Source of the DNA: WYZ-LMO2 sp040514265
GTDB lineage: Archaea > Halobacteriota > Archaeoglobi > Archaeoglobales > Archaeoglobaceae
Reading direction: 5' to 3'
DNA: 64,000 nt
Assembly: GCA_040514265.1 (NCBI GenBank)
Contig: JBEVCD010000025.1
Location: forward strand, 16,377-80,376
Notes under the pieces: model-generated
Database searches by the model: none
Told to the model about the DNA's origin: nothing
The model's input: only the letters and a program-made list of their open reading frames with translations
Part shown: in pieces, positions 32,770 to 41,255 of the stretch
Numbering within the stretch: position 1 is the first letter of the stretch
Layout: each line of letters opens with the position of its first letter
Translations under genes and position numbers: made by a program

Positions 32770-33620
32770 ACTATCTCACCTATCTTCGAGCAACCGTAAC
32801 GCGAGAGGTCTTCGTCCGAGGTAACGATGATAGCCGTAGCCGGACAAGAGCCGTCAACTTCAACTTCTGCCCTTCCACCGGCGAGAGAGGCTGCGTAGCT
32901 CGCGACAGCCTTAACTCCGTCACTCTTCACTGGAAAAACTCCGCTCGCCTCTCCGCTCTTTCTCAGCGAAACGATCCTTTTGACACCTTCGACGCTCGGG
33001 AGATCTTCGAGTCTGACGTCTCTCCTCACGAGCTTGCCCCAGAGGTATATCGAGTCCCCCCTCCTCGGCTCGTTTCTGAACCGCATGTCCCTGATACCGA
33101 CGAGCGTTGCCGCGAAGAAGCTTTGTCTGGTGTCGAAGACCTCTTCGCAGCTCGCGAGAAAGACTTTGGCTTTCATCCTCTTGCCCACCGCGGATGCGAA
33201 AGTTCTGCAGAACCTGCGGGAGTAGTCGAAGTCGTTGCCCGTGACGACTGCTATTACCAGCGGTTCAACGAACCTGCACTCCGCCTCGACGAAAAGTTGA
33301 CTCGCCATAACCTCTGCAACGAGCGACAGCTCCGCTTTCTCGTCGAGTCCCATCTCTCCGACGCCGGCGTAGCTGACGTTTACTACGGAGATAGAGAGCA
33401 TATTGCCCAGATCCACGTTGACGGCGTCCCTCTCAACGAAGACGTCGAAAGTCTTCACGGGCAGCGAGGGTTTGAAGTAGAACCCGAGGTTCTCGATGAG
33501 AGCGAAATACACGGCGAGAGCAGATCTAACGACTTCCGAGCGCGAGGAAAGCGTCCTCCTCGCAACCTCGTCGAGCTTTTTCAGGACATCCTCGCTCAGC
33601 CTGATAGCCACGGGCTTCAT
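32766..33620 (-). CDS. Ribbon-helix-helix protein fused to a PurM/SelD-like domain
   Basis: 284 residues. Residues 1-45 (KPVAIRLSEDVLKKLDEVAR and SSRSEVVRSALAVYF) are a CopG/NikR-type RHH DNA-binding domain. The rest is an alpha/beta domain with an acidic strand DAVNVDLGNMLSIS, VTGNDFDYSRRFC, and RRGDSIYLWGKLV, reminiscent of the AIR-synthase (PurM/SelD/ThiL) fold. That match is by eye and tentative. It is cotranscribed with fdhD (4-bp overlap), suggesting control of molybdenum/tungsten or selenium metabolism by a ligand-sensing regulator. Confidence 0.6.
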   Translation of the reverse strand: MKPVAIRLSEDVLKKLDEVARRTLSSRSEVVRSALAVYFALIENLGFYFKPSLPVKTFDVFVERDAVNVDLGNMLSISVVNVSYAGVGEMGLDEKAELSLVAEVMASQLFVEAECRFVEPLVIAVVTGNDFDYSRRFCRTFASAVGKRMKAKVFLASCEEVFDTRQSFFAATLVGIRDMRFRNEPRRGDSIYLWGKLVRRDVRLEDLPSVEGVKRIVSLRKSGEASGVFPVKSDGVKAVASYAASLAGGRAEVEVDGSCPATAIIVTSDEDLSRYGCSKIGEIV

Positions 33621-34291
33621 ACTTCGAGAGCTTTCCCCACGTAAGCTATGTTTGTTGCTGTCGATACTGCAGAAAGTCCGCTCAGCTTGCAGACTTCGAG
33701 GGCTGAGTCGAGGATCGCAGCCTTAGAAGCGACGAGCGGTATTCCGGAGCGAACACATTTCATCGCTATCCCCCTCGAAATCCTTCCTGAAAGGATCAGG
33801 AAGCTCTTTCTGAGGTCTTCTCCAGCCTTCAACGCTGCGCCGATCGCTTTATCGACGGCTGTATGTCTTCCAACATCGTATCTCAGATGCACGTCATCTC
33901 CGACGACCGCGGCGACGTGGTAACCCCTCGTCCGCTTGTACTCCTCTATGTCGAGCATCTGGAGAGCTTCGATGACGTCGCCGAGTTTGAACTTCCTTCC
34001 AGCCTCGACCTCCGGGATTTTCTCGTTCTGCCTGTAAACCCCTATGCAGCCGGAGCTTCTGACTTCGACGGGAGGAATTTTGCTCTCGACGACCACCGTG
34101 ACGCCGTAGGCGCATATCGAATACTCGAACTCGTCCAGACTCTTTGCCAGACCCTCGGAGATCACGAAACCGACTACGAGGTCTTCGATGTCCTTTGGAG
34201 TGCACATTATCCTTAGCGGCACCTCGTTCACGAAGAGCGTTATCTGCGACTCCCGCGCTATTTCGAGCCTTTCGCCGATCTCGACTATCAC
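33617..34291 (-). CDS. fdhD: Formate dehydrogenase accessory sulfurtransferase FdhD
   Basis: The 224-residue protein has the family blocks LVVGFVISEGL, YDVGRHTAVDKAIGAAL, LSGRISRGIAMKC and GIPLVASKAAI. FdhD carries sulfur from a cysteine desulfurase to the Mo or W cofactor of formate dehydrogenase. The usual CxxC loop is replaced by SSGCIGVY with a single cysteine. No formate dehydrogenase is in the window. The divergent promoter with the ferredoxin gene is 56 bp long. Confidence 0.9.
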   Translation of the reverse strand: MIVEIGERLEIARESQITLFVNEVPLRIMCTPKDIEDLVVGFVISEGLAKSLDEFEYSICAYGVTVVVESKIPPVEVRSSGCIGVYRQNEKIPEVEAGRKFKLGDVIEALQMLDIEEYKRTRGYHVAAVVGDDVHLRYDVGRHTAVDKAIGAALKAGEDLRKSFLILSGRISRGIAMKCVRSGIPLVASKAAILDSALEVCKLSGLSAVSTATNIAYVGKALEV

Positions 34292-34347
34292 ACAGCAACT
34301 TTTCCCGTCTGCAAAAAACTCTTATTCTTCGCTCCCGAAGCGCTGGC

Positions 34348-34530
34348 ATGGGTAGAAGAGCCGTCGTCGACCGGCGGAAGTGCGCCTACTGCGGAGCCTG
34401 TGTAGCTGTCTGCAACCTTTTAGCCAACGAGCTCGTCGAGACTTTCCTCGAAATCCGCGAGAACTGCAACGGTTGCGGCGTTTGCGTCAAGGTCTGCCCG
34501 GTCGGCGCACTCAGCGTGGTGGAGGTGTAG
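34348..34530 (+). CDS. 2x[4Fe-4S] ferredoxin, likely donor for geranylgeranyl reductase
   Basis: 60 residues beginning MGRRAVVDRRKCAYCGAC. Cluster cysteines fall in CAYCGACVAVC and CNGCGVCVKVCPVGAL, two full sets. A CTTATTC TATA-like element precedes the ATG by about 25 bp. The gene ends 3 bp before the geranylgeranyl reductase start, so it is its natural electron donor. Confidence 0.9.
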   Translation: MGRRAVVDRRKCAYCGACVAVCNLLANELVETFLEIRENCNGCGVCVKVCPVGALSVVEV

Positions 34531-34533
34531 CTC

Positions 34534-35700
34534 ATGTACGACGTTGTCGTCGTAGGAGCGGGACCGGCTGGGAGCATGACCGCAAAAACAGCGGCTGAGG
34601 AAGGTCTCAGGGTTCTGCTCGTCGAAAAGAGGCAGGAAATCGGTGTTCCGGTGAGATGCGCCGAGGGAATAAGCAAAGAAGCGCTTTCTAGGTTCTTCGA
34701 AATCGACGACAGGTGGATAGCTGCGGAAGTTATCGGTGCAAAGATATACGCCCCGGACATGACGGAAATAGTCATGAGCGAGGAGAGGGCTGGAAACGAG
34801 GTCGGTTACGTGCTTGAGAGGAAGATATTCGACCGGGCAATAGCCAGAATGGCTGCGAAAGCGGGAGCGGACGTTTACGTCAAGACGACTTTCGAGGGTT
34901 TTGAGCGAGCAGACGAAGGACTGCGCGTCAAACTCAGGCGCGTCGGCGAGGAGTGGGAAGTCGAGACAAAGATACTCGTGGGCGCGGACGGCGTTGAAAG
35001 CAGAGTGGGTAGGATGGCTGGGATAACGAAGACCCTGAAACTCAGCGAGATCGAGAGCTGTGCGCAGTATCTGATGACGGGTCTCGACATCGACCCCGAC
35101 TACACGTACTTCTACGTCGGTCGAAGCGTAGCCCCTGGAGGCTACGCGTGGATATTTCCGAAGGGTAACGGTTCGGCTAACGTAGGCTTGGGAGTTCTGC
35201 CCTCTATGGCTGAGAAACCGGCTAAAGCGTACCTCGACGAGTTCGTTGCGAGGATGGGGCTTAACGGAAAGGTGGTCGAATTCGTAGCCGGTGCTGTGCC
35301 CGTCTACGGAGAGATCGAGACGGCGGTTGCGGACAACATCATGCTGGTCGGCGATGCCGCATATCACGCGGACCCCATTACGGGAGGGGGAATAGCGAAC
35401 GCGCTCGCGGCGGGTTATCATGCGGGGAAGGTTGCAGCCGAAGCCGTTAAGAGGGGCGACTTCAGTAAGGACTTCCTCCGCAGGTACGACGAGCTCTGGA
35501 AGAAGGACTTCGGCTGGAAGCTGAGGAGGAACAAAAAGCTTCAGGAGAAGTTCCTGAAGATGGACGACGCCACCCTGAGCAAGCTCGCGAGGAGCTTAGC
35601 CGGAAAAAATCTGAAGGAGATGAGCGTCAGGGCTATAGTCGTCGAACTTCTCAAAGCTCACCCGAAGCTTCTGTGGGACCTCAAAGACCTCTTCATATGA
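34534..35700 (+). CDS. Geranylgeranyl reductase (archaeal lipid saturation)
   Basis: The 388-residue flavoprotein has the N-terminal dinucleotide motif VVVGAGPAGSMTA, GVPVRCAEGIS (with the substrate-site cysteine), YAWIFPKG and the FAD-closing motif LVGDAAYHADPITGGGI. It hydrogenates the isoprenoid chains of archaeal membrane lipids. Archaeal enzymes need a ferredoxin-type donor, supplied by the gene just upstream. Its end overlaps the opposing gyrA gene by 8 bp. Confidence 0.93.
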   Translation: MYDVVVVGAGPAGSMTAKTAAEEGLRVLLVEKRQEIGVPVRCAEGISKEALSRFFEIDDRWIAAEVIGAKIYAPDMTEIVMSEERAGNEVGYVLERKIFDRAIARMAAKAGADVYVKTTFEGFERADEGLRVKLRRVGEEWEVETKILVGADGVESRVGRMAGITKTLKLSEIESCAQYLMTGLDIDPDYTYFYVGRSVAPGGYAWIFPKGNGSANVGLGVLPSMAEKPAKAYLDEFVARMGLNGKVVEFVAGAVPVYGEIETAVADNIMLVGDAAYHADPITGGGIANALAAGYHAGKVAAEAVKRGDFSKDFLRRYDELWKKDFGWKLRRNKKLQEKFLKMDDATLSKLARSLAGKNLKEMSVRAIVVELLKAHPKLLWDLKDLFI

Positions 35701-38014
35701 CCAGAACTTTTTTGATTCCCCTCTTCGCCAGCGCGACTCCGCTCGAATTCCTCCCCTGAACGGGCAACCCCTTCGTTGCAACTCTGATGCAGTAGCCGTC
35801 CGGCGTAAAGGCGATCAGCTCCTCTCCCTCAAACTCGACCGCAACGAGCTCGCCAGTTTTCTCGGTTATCCTGTGCCCTATTACTCCGGTTGCGCCTCTC
35901 GAAACCTTTCTGAACTCTTCGAGCGGTGTCCTCTTTCCGTAGCCGTTCGCAGTCACAGTTATGACGTGTTCGCCGTCGCCGCAGGCTAAGCTGACGACTT
36001 CGTCGCCGTTCTTCAGCTTAACACCCACAACCCCCCTCGCCGTCCTTCCGTACTCTGGCACCTCGTCGACGCTCGTCCTCACAACCTGCCCTTTGCGGGT
36101 CGCTATGAGCAGCTCTCCTCCCCTAACGAGCTTGACGTCCGCTATCTCTGCCGAAGAAGCCCTTATTCCGGCTCTCTTCGCGTTCTCGAACTCCTCCACT
36201 CTGACCCTCTTGACGTAGCCGTCGGGCGACACCATCACCACGCTACCCTCGAAGCTGCGAAATCCCAGCACAGATACGACCCTATCACCGTTTTCCAGCC
36301 TTATGAATTTCTTCAGCGGCGCACCTCTGGCGCTCCTTTCAGCCCTCTGTATTTCCGAGGCGTTCACCCAGAAGACCTTCCCGCTGTTGGTGAAGATCAG
36401 CAGCTTATCGAGCGTGCTGCAAACGGTCGCAGCCGCGACGCTCATTCCGAAGTTCAATCCAAGCCCGCCCCTGAGCTGCAGCCTGAACTCGTCCAGCGGG
36501 ACCCTCTTCGCGAAACCGTCGTCGCTTACGGCAACGATGCACAGCTCCTCGCTTACGAGGTCGCTCTCGCTTATCTCCTCCGCCTCCTCCAGTATCTGGG
36601 TCCTCCTCTCGTCCCCGTATTTTTCCTTGATCTCCTCAAGCTCCCTCAGGAGTATCGCGTCGACCTTCTTAGCGTCGGCGAGTATAGATTCGAGTTCGAA
36701 GATCTTTTTCCTGAGCTCCTCATACTCCTTTAAAAGAGCGTCTATCTCGATAGCCGTAAGCCTCTGCAGCCTCATCTGCAGCACGGCGTTAGCCTGCTCC
36801 TCGCTTAGGGAGTACCTGTCGATCAGAGCTTTCCTAGCCTCCTCAGGCGTTTTGCAACTTCTTATTAGCTGTACGGCGTTGTCGAGATCTTCAACGATCC
36901 TCTTCAGACCCTCGACTACGTGTAACCTCTTTCTCGCGTTCTCAAGTTCGAACCGCGTCCTCCTTTTTATGACCTCCCTCCTGTGCTCGACGAAGGTTGC
37001 TATCATCTCCTTGAGGTTAAGTATGCGCGGCTCGTTGTCGACGAGTGCCAGATTTATTATCCCGAACGTCGTCTGCAGGTTCGAGTATGCGTAGAGTTTC
37101 TTGATGACGATCTCCGCATCGCTCGCATCGCGAAGCTCGATTACGACCCTTATCCCCTCCCTGTCGGACTCGTCTCTGACGGCTTTTATCTCCTCTATTT
37201 TCTCCCTAGCCAGCTCGGCTATCTGCTCCACCAGCCGGGCTTTGTTGACCATGTAAGGAACTTCCCTGATGACGACGTTCTTTCCCTCTATCTCAACCCT
37301 GCCCCTTACGGTTATTTTTCCCCTTCCGGTTTCGTACGCCTCTTTTATTCCTTCAACGCCGACGATAACTCCGCCGGTCGGGAAGTCCGGACCTCTTACA
37401 AACTTCATGAGCTCTTCAACGCTACAGTCTGGGTTTCTTACATAGTACGCTATAGCGTCACAAACTTCCGAGAGGTTGTGCGGCGGTATGTTGGTAGCCA
37501 TTCCAACGGCTATGCCGCTGGAGCCGTTTATCAGAAGGTTCGGAATCTTAGCTGGTAAGACGACCGGTTCCTTGAGTGTGGCGTCGAAGTTGGGAAGGAA
37601 ATCCACGACGTCCTTGTCTATGTCGGCGAGCATCTCCTCGGCTATCTTCGTCAGCCTTGCTTCAGTGTACCTCATCGCAGCTGGTGCATCGCCGTCGATG
37701 CTGCCGAAGTTCCCCTGCCCGTCTATGAGGGGATAGCGCATCGTGAAGTCCTGAGCCATCCTGACCAGCGCATCGTAGACCGCTGCATCGCCATGGGGGT
37801 GGTACTTACCGAGAACCTCTCCGACTATCCTCGCCGACTTGCGGTGCGGTCTGTTGCTGAAGAGACCCATCTCGAACATCGCGTAGAGGATCCGTCGCTG
37901 CACGGGTTTCAGCCCGTCCCTGGCGTCGGGTATAGCCCTTCCCACTATAACGCTCATCGCGTAGTCAATGTAGGAACTCTTCAGCTCGTCACTGATGTCC
38001 CTAATCAGCTCCAT
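35693..38014 (-). CDS. gyrA: DNA gyrase subunit A
   Basis: The 773-residue protein has the N-terminal winged-helix breakage-reunion domain with catalytic tyrosine Y116 in AAMRYTEARL, a coiled-coil tower, and a six-bladed C-terminal beta-pinwheel. The quinolone-site serine of E. coli is alanine here (HPHGDAAVYD). The GyrA box, normally QRRGGKG, reads QLRGGLG in EFRLQLRGGLGLNFG, losing a basic residue. Gyrase introduces negative supercoils; Archaeoglobales acquired it from bacteria and also carry reverse gyrase. gyrB is not in the window. Confidence 0.95.
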   Translation of the reverse strand: MELIRDISDELKSSYIDYAMSVIVGRAIPDARDGLKPVQRRILYAMFEMGLFSNRPHRKSARIVGEVLGKYHPHGDAAVYDALVRMAQDFTMRYPLIDGQGNFGSIDGDAPAAMRYTEARLTKIAEEMLADIDKDVVDFLPNFDATLKEPVVLPAKIPNLLINGSSGIAVGMATNIPPHNLSEVCDAIAYYVRNPDCSVEELMKFVRGPDFPTGGVIVGVEGIKEAYETGRGKITVRGRVEIEGKNVVIREVPYMVNKARLVEQIAELAREKIEEIKAVRDESDREGIRVVIELRDASDAEIVIKKLYAYSNLQTTFGIINLALVDNEPRILNLKEMIATFVEHRREVIKRRTRFELENARKRLHVVEGLKRIVEDLDNAVQLIRSCKTPEEARKALIDRYSLSEEQANAVLQMRLQRLTAIEIDALLKEYEELRKKIFELESILADAKKVDAILLRELEEIKEKYGDERRTQILEEAEEISESDLVSEELCIVAVSDDGFAKRVPLDEFRLQLRGGLGLNFGMSVAAATVCSTLDKLLIFTNSGKVFWVNASEIQRAERSARGAPLKKFIRLENGDRVVSVLGFRSFEGSVVMVSPDGYVKRVRVEEFENAKRAGIRASSAEIADVKLVRGGELLIATRKGQVVRTSVDEVPEYGRTARGVVGVKLKNGDEVVSLACGDGEHVITVTANGYGKRTPLEEFRKVSRGATGVIGHRITEKTGELVAVEFEGEELIAFTPDGYCIRVATKGLPVQGRNSSGVALAKRGIKKVLVI

Positions 38015-38087
38015 TTCCCAGCTTTGGAGCTGCGATTAAAAACTGTTAGCGAAAGGGTTTTTAATTGCGGTAACGAAGCTCTGCCGA

Positions 38088-38161
38088 GCCGAGGTGGCCT
38101 AGCTGGTCGGGGCGACGGACTCATAATCCGTAGGTCCCGGGTTCGAATCCCGGCCTCGGCA
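38088..38161 (+). tRNA. tRNA-Met (CAT), elongator type
   Basis: The 74-nt cloverleaf has acceptor GCCGAGG/CCTCGGC, discriminator A, anticodon stem ACGGA/TCCGT with loop CTCATAA (anticodon CAT) and T-arm CCGGGTTCGAATCCCGG. It lacks the A1-U72 pair and GGG/CCC stem of initiators. A CAT-containing tRNA-Ile2 cannot be fully excluded. No intron. Confidence 0.92.
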
Positions 38162-38239
38162 TTTTTCCAAACGTTCAATCTTCTCCGCATGACTCTTATA
38201 CGTGATCGGTTTTGCTCTTCAGTTTAAAACTCAACAACC

Positions 38240-38371
38240 TCAAGAAAGTCTGATTCCGTATCTCGACAGAAATCTCTTCAGCGTTTTTGCGTCTAATATT
38301 TCCGAGATTCACAACGATTTCAACATTCTGAGTTTGAACACTCCGTTTTCGTAGACGGCTTCAAAGAACCG
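38240..38371 (-). pseudogene. Remnant of an AF2212-like (DUF104) antitoxin gene
   Basis: In one minus-strand frame the sequence reads FFEAVYENGVFKLRMLKSL, a stop (38309-38311), then ISEILDAKTLKRFLSRYG and a second stop. The AVYENGVFK stretch is the hallmark N terminus of AF2212/VapB-like antitoxins. The start is lost and the C-terminal half is out behind a stop. The region is more A/T-rich than its surroundings and lies beside tRNA-Met. Confidence 0.45.
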
Positions 38372-38544
38372 GGGTAGAGGATTAGAGTTTTTCAGTGTTG
38401 CTCGACCGGTTCAGGGTTTATATCTTGGATTTTGGCGACAAGGATGTACTGTTTGAATTAGGGAAATCCTCTGGTTCAAAAAGCTTGCAATCCCACAGCA
38501 TCCTGGTCGTGCAAGATCAGAATCAGTTCATCCTCGACGCTACG
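38370..38544 (-). pseudogene. Remnant of a DUF5615/Mut7-C-like PIN toxin gene
   Basis: A minus-strand frame reads VEDELILILHDQDAVGLQAF, stop, TRGFP, stop, KQYILVAKIQDINPEPVEQH, stop. The pattern '(I)L(I)T.DKDFG..(V)F ... GVILLR(L)QDI.PE' of DUF5615 proteins is recognisable. At least three in-frame stops mark it as dead. Together with the antitoxin remnant it fills 38162-38579, the only gap above 300 bp in the window. Confidence 0.4.
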
Positions 38545-38550
38545 ATGAGG

Positions 38551-38557
38551 TTTATTA
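38551..38557 (+). promoter_or_regulatory. TATA box of the modABC operon
   Basis: TTTATTA is centred about 26 bp before the GTG at 38580, consistent with a leaderless mod transcript. No clear ModE-type dyad was seen in the 100 bp upstream. Confidence 0.45.
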
Positions 38558-38579
38558 GTCTTTGTTCCGAAGTTAAACC

Positions 38580-39557
38580 GTGAGGGTCTGGCTGGCGTTG
38601 ATCCTCGCAGCACTGCTGCTCGCTTGCGTGTCCGGCAGAACTTTGAAGGTGTTCCACGCTGGTTCTCTCGGTGAACCCCTAAAAGACGTAAGCGAGGCTT
38701 TCGAAGAGCTCGCCAGGCGGAGAGGTTACGCTGTAGAGGTACAAGCTGAGGCGAGCGGAAGCGTCGTGGCTGTGAGGAAGGTTACAGACCTCGGCAAGAC
38801 GGCGGACATCGTTGCCGTTTCCGACTACACCCTGATACCTCAGCTCCTCATGCCGAACTTCACCGACTTCTACGTCCTGTTCGCGACGAACGAGATCGTA
38901 TTAGCCTTCAGCGAGGAGAGCAAGTACGCTGGGGAGATAAACTCCGAAAACTGGTACGAGGTTCTGGCGAGGGAAGACGTGAGCTTCGGGTTCAGCGATC
39001 CGAATCAGGATCCTTGCGGCTACCGGTCGCTGATGGTTCTGAAGCTCGCGGAAATGTACTACGGAAAGCCTGTTTTCGAACTGATCGAGAAAAATACGAA
39101 CATAAGAAGCGAGGGCGGACGGATAATCGTCCCGGCTAATGTCGAGGTGAGCGAAAAAGTCGTGGTGAGACCGAAGGAGGTTGAACTGAGCGCTCTGGTC
39201 GAGAGCGGAGCCGTTGATTACATTTTTATATACAGGAGCGTCGCAGAGCAGCACGGGCTTAGATACTTGGAGCTTCCCGACGAGATAAACCTCGGAAACT
39301 ACTCGCTGGCAGAGTACTACGAAAAGGTCAGCGTGACGCTGGGATCGGGCGAAATCGTTGCGAAACCCATAACGTACGGAATCACCGTTCTGAAGAGCGC
39401 GCCCAACAGGGAGCTGGCGATCGAATATTTGAAGTTCCTCCTGAGCGAGGAAGGTAAGAGAATATTCGAGGAGCACCATCTGAGTTTCCTTTCGCCTCCC
39501 GTAGCGTTCGGAAACGTGCCCGAAGAGCTTAGGGGACTCGTCGAGGTGGTGGGGTGA
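38580..39557 (+). CDS. modA: Molybdate/tungstate ABC transporter, substrate-binding protein
   Basis: The 325-residue protein starts with a signal peptide (VWLALILAALLLACVSG) whose cysteine suggests lipid anchoring outside the cell. The oxyanion-binding fold begins TLKVFHAGSLGEPLKDVSEA. DIVAVSDYTLIPQLL, GFSDPNQDPCGYRSL and VDYIFIYRSVAEQHGL are typical of the archaeal ModA/WtpA group, which binds tungstate or molybdate octahedrally. The start is GTG at 38580. It overlaps modB by 4 bp. With AOR encoded downstream, tungstate is a likely ligand. Confidence 0.92.
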   Translation: MRVWLALILAALLLACVSGRTLKVFHAGSLGEPLKDVSEAFEELARRRGYAVEVQAEASGSVVAVRKVTDLGKTADIVAVSDYTLIPQLLMPNFTDFYVLFATNEIVLAFSEESKYAGEINSENWYEVLAREDVSFGFSDPNQDPCGYRSLMVLKLAEMYYGKPVFELIEKNTNIRSEGGRIIVPANVEVSEKVVVRPKEVELSALVESGAVDYIFIYRSVAEQHGLRYLELPDEINLGNYSLAEYYEKVSVTLGSGEIVAKPITYGITVLKSAPNRELAIEYLKFLLSEEGKRIFEEHHLSFLSPPVAFGNVPEELRGLVEVVG

Positions 39558-40294
39558 GGGACTACACGACGTTTCTCTTCGCAGCCCTCGGATCTTTTCT
39601 CGTCGCGTACATCCTCTTCCCACTCCTTCTAACCATATGGAGCCAGATCCTTGACTTTGAATCCGTTATCACCGCTCTGCACGACGAACTCGTGTGGGAA
39701 TCGCTGAAAAACACCCTTCTGACTTCCACGGCGACGGTGCTGATTTCGCTGTTTCTCGGCGTCCCCCTCGGATACGTTCTGGCTAGAAAGGAATTCCGCG
39801 GTAAGAGCTTGATTCAGAGCGTGGTAGACGTTCCCATCGTGATCCCACACTCCGTGGTCGGAGTGATGCTCATAATCTCTTTCCCCTTCATAGTCGACAG
39901 CTACGCCGGAATCGTAGCTGCCATGCTCTTCGTTTCGGCTCCGTTCGTCGTGAACTCCGCGAGGGACGGATTTCTCGCCGTAGACGAAAGACTGGAGCAC
40001 GTCGCAAGAACTTTAGGTGCTTCGAGGCTGAGGACGTTCTTCACGGTCACGCTGCCCATAGCGGCGCCCTCGATACTGAGCGGAGCGGTGATGTGCTGGG
40101 CGAGGGCTATGAGCGAGGTTGGCGCGATACTCATCGTCGCTTACTACCCGAAGACCGCTCAGGTCCTCGTCATGGACTACTTCAACAACTACGGCTTGCG
40201 TGCGGCGATGCCGATAGCCACGCTGATGATCGGAATAAGCCTCACGATCTTCGTCGTCCTCAGGAAGCTGGTGAGCGGGAATGCTGAGGGTTGA
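39554..40294 (+). CDS. modB: Molybdate/tungstate ABC transporter, permease
   Basis: The 246-residue permease has about six membrane helices and the ABC-coupling EAA loop (ERLEHVARTLGASRLRTFFT followed by a conserved proline). It starts at GTG 39554 within the modA stop region and overlaps modC by 14 bp. It forms the membrane channel of the ModABC importer, the complex solved from A. fulgidus. Confidence 0.93.
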   Translation: MRDYTTFLFAALGSFLVAYILFPLLLTIWSQILDFESVITALHDELVWESLKNTLLTSTATVLISLFLGVPLGYVLARKEFRGKSLIQSVVDVPIVIPHSVVGVMLIISFPFIVDSYAGIVAAMLFVSAPFVVNSARDGFLAVDERLEHVARTLGASRLRTFFTVTLPIAAPSILSGAVMCWARAMSEVGAILIVAYYPKTAQVLVMDYFNNYGLRAAMPIATLMIGISLTIFVVLRKLVSGNAEG

Positions 40295-41255
40295 AGCTCT
40301 CTCGAAGAGGCTTGGGAGATTCGAAATGAGGGACGTGAGCTTCGAAGTTGGGAAGGGGGAGTATCTGGTAATCCTCGGTCCGAGCGGAGCTGGAAAAACC
40401 ACGCTGCTCGAAACTATCGCCGGAATTCGCGAGCCCGACGCCGGGAGGGTGCTGCTGGATGGTGAGGACATCACACTTCTGCCTCCGGAAAGGAGGAAAA
40501 TCGCCTACATCCCTCAGAACTACGCCCTCTTCCCGCACCTCAGCGTCCTCGACAACATAGCTTACGGGTTAAGGATCAGAGGTCTGCCTAGGAGTGAGAT
40601 AGAGAGGAGGGTTCTGGAGCTCGCCGACGTTCTCGGCATAACCCACCTGCTGAACAGGAAGCCCAAGACTCTGAGCGGAGGAGAGCAGCAGCGAGTAGCT
40701 ATAGCCAGAGCCGTAGCCGTTCAGCCGAAGGTCCTGCTGCTCGACGAACCTCTCTCCAACGTGGATCTTCGGATGAGGGCGAAACTGATCGACGAGATCA
40801 GGCGCTGGAGGAAAGAACTCGAACTCACAGCTCTGCACGTCACGCACTCGCTCGAGGAAGCTTTCAGCCTCGCCGACCGCGTAGGCGTGATGCTCAACGG
40901 CAGGCTCGCAGAACTCGGTTGCCCGGAAGACGTTTTCCGCTCGCCGAAGAGCGAGGAGGTTGCGAGGTTTCTCGGATACGAGGTTTACGAGGGCTACGCC
41001 GACGGCGAGTTTGTGGACATCGGTATAAAGCTGCGCTCGCGGGCGAGGGGCAGGGTTAAGGTAGGGATACTGCCGAGCAGTGTGAAGGTCGGAAACGGAG
41101 AGTTCAGGGGCAGAGTCGTTGACGTGCGCCGCCACGGATACGGTTTCCTGATAACGATCGACGCGGGCGTTCTAATGAAAGCCCTCAGCGAGAGGGTATT
41201 CAGGATAGGCGAGGAAGTTCAGTTTTCAGTCTCATCTTTCTGCATCTTGTCGTGA
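40281..41255 (+). CDS. modC: Molybdate/tungstate ABC transporter, ATP-binding protein
   Basis: The 324-residue ATPase has Walker A LGPSGAGKTTLLE, signature LSGGEQQRVAIARA, Walker B VLLLDEPLSNVD and the switch histidine in HVTHSLEEAF. Residues after about 230 form a short regulatory (TOBE-like) domain. Its last 37 bp overlap the opposing moaE gene, so the two transcription units converge. Confidence 0.94.
   Translation: MLRVEALSKRLGRFEMRDVSFEVGKGEYLVILGPSGAGKTTLLETIAGIREPDAGRVLLDGEDITLLPPERRKIAYIPQNYALFPHLSVLDNIAYGLRIRGLPRSEIERRVLELADVLGITHLLNRKPKTLSGGEQQRVAIARAVAVQPKVLLLDEPLSNVDLRMRAKLIDEIRRWRKELELTALHVTHSLEEAFSLADRVGVMLNGRLAELGCPEDVFRSPKSEEVARFLGYEVYEGYADGEFVDIGIKLRSRARGRVKVGILPSSVKVGNGEFRGRVVDVRRHGYGFLITIDAGVLMKALSERVFRIGEEVQFSVSSFCILS

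Noticed and set aside
38005..38190. 61-codon minus-strand frame over tRNA-Met
   Set aside because: It contains the well-known artefact peptide produced by reading a tRNA T-arm backwards (AGIRTRDLRIMSP).
38395..38583. 62-codon plus-strand frame before modA
   Set aside because: It is the complement of the decayed toxin remnant, has no ribosome site and resembles no family.
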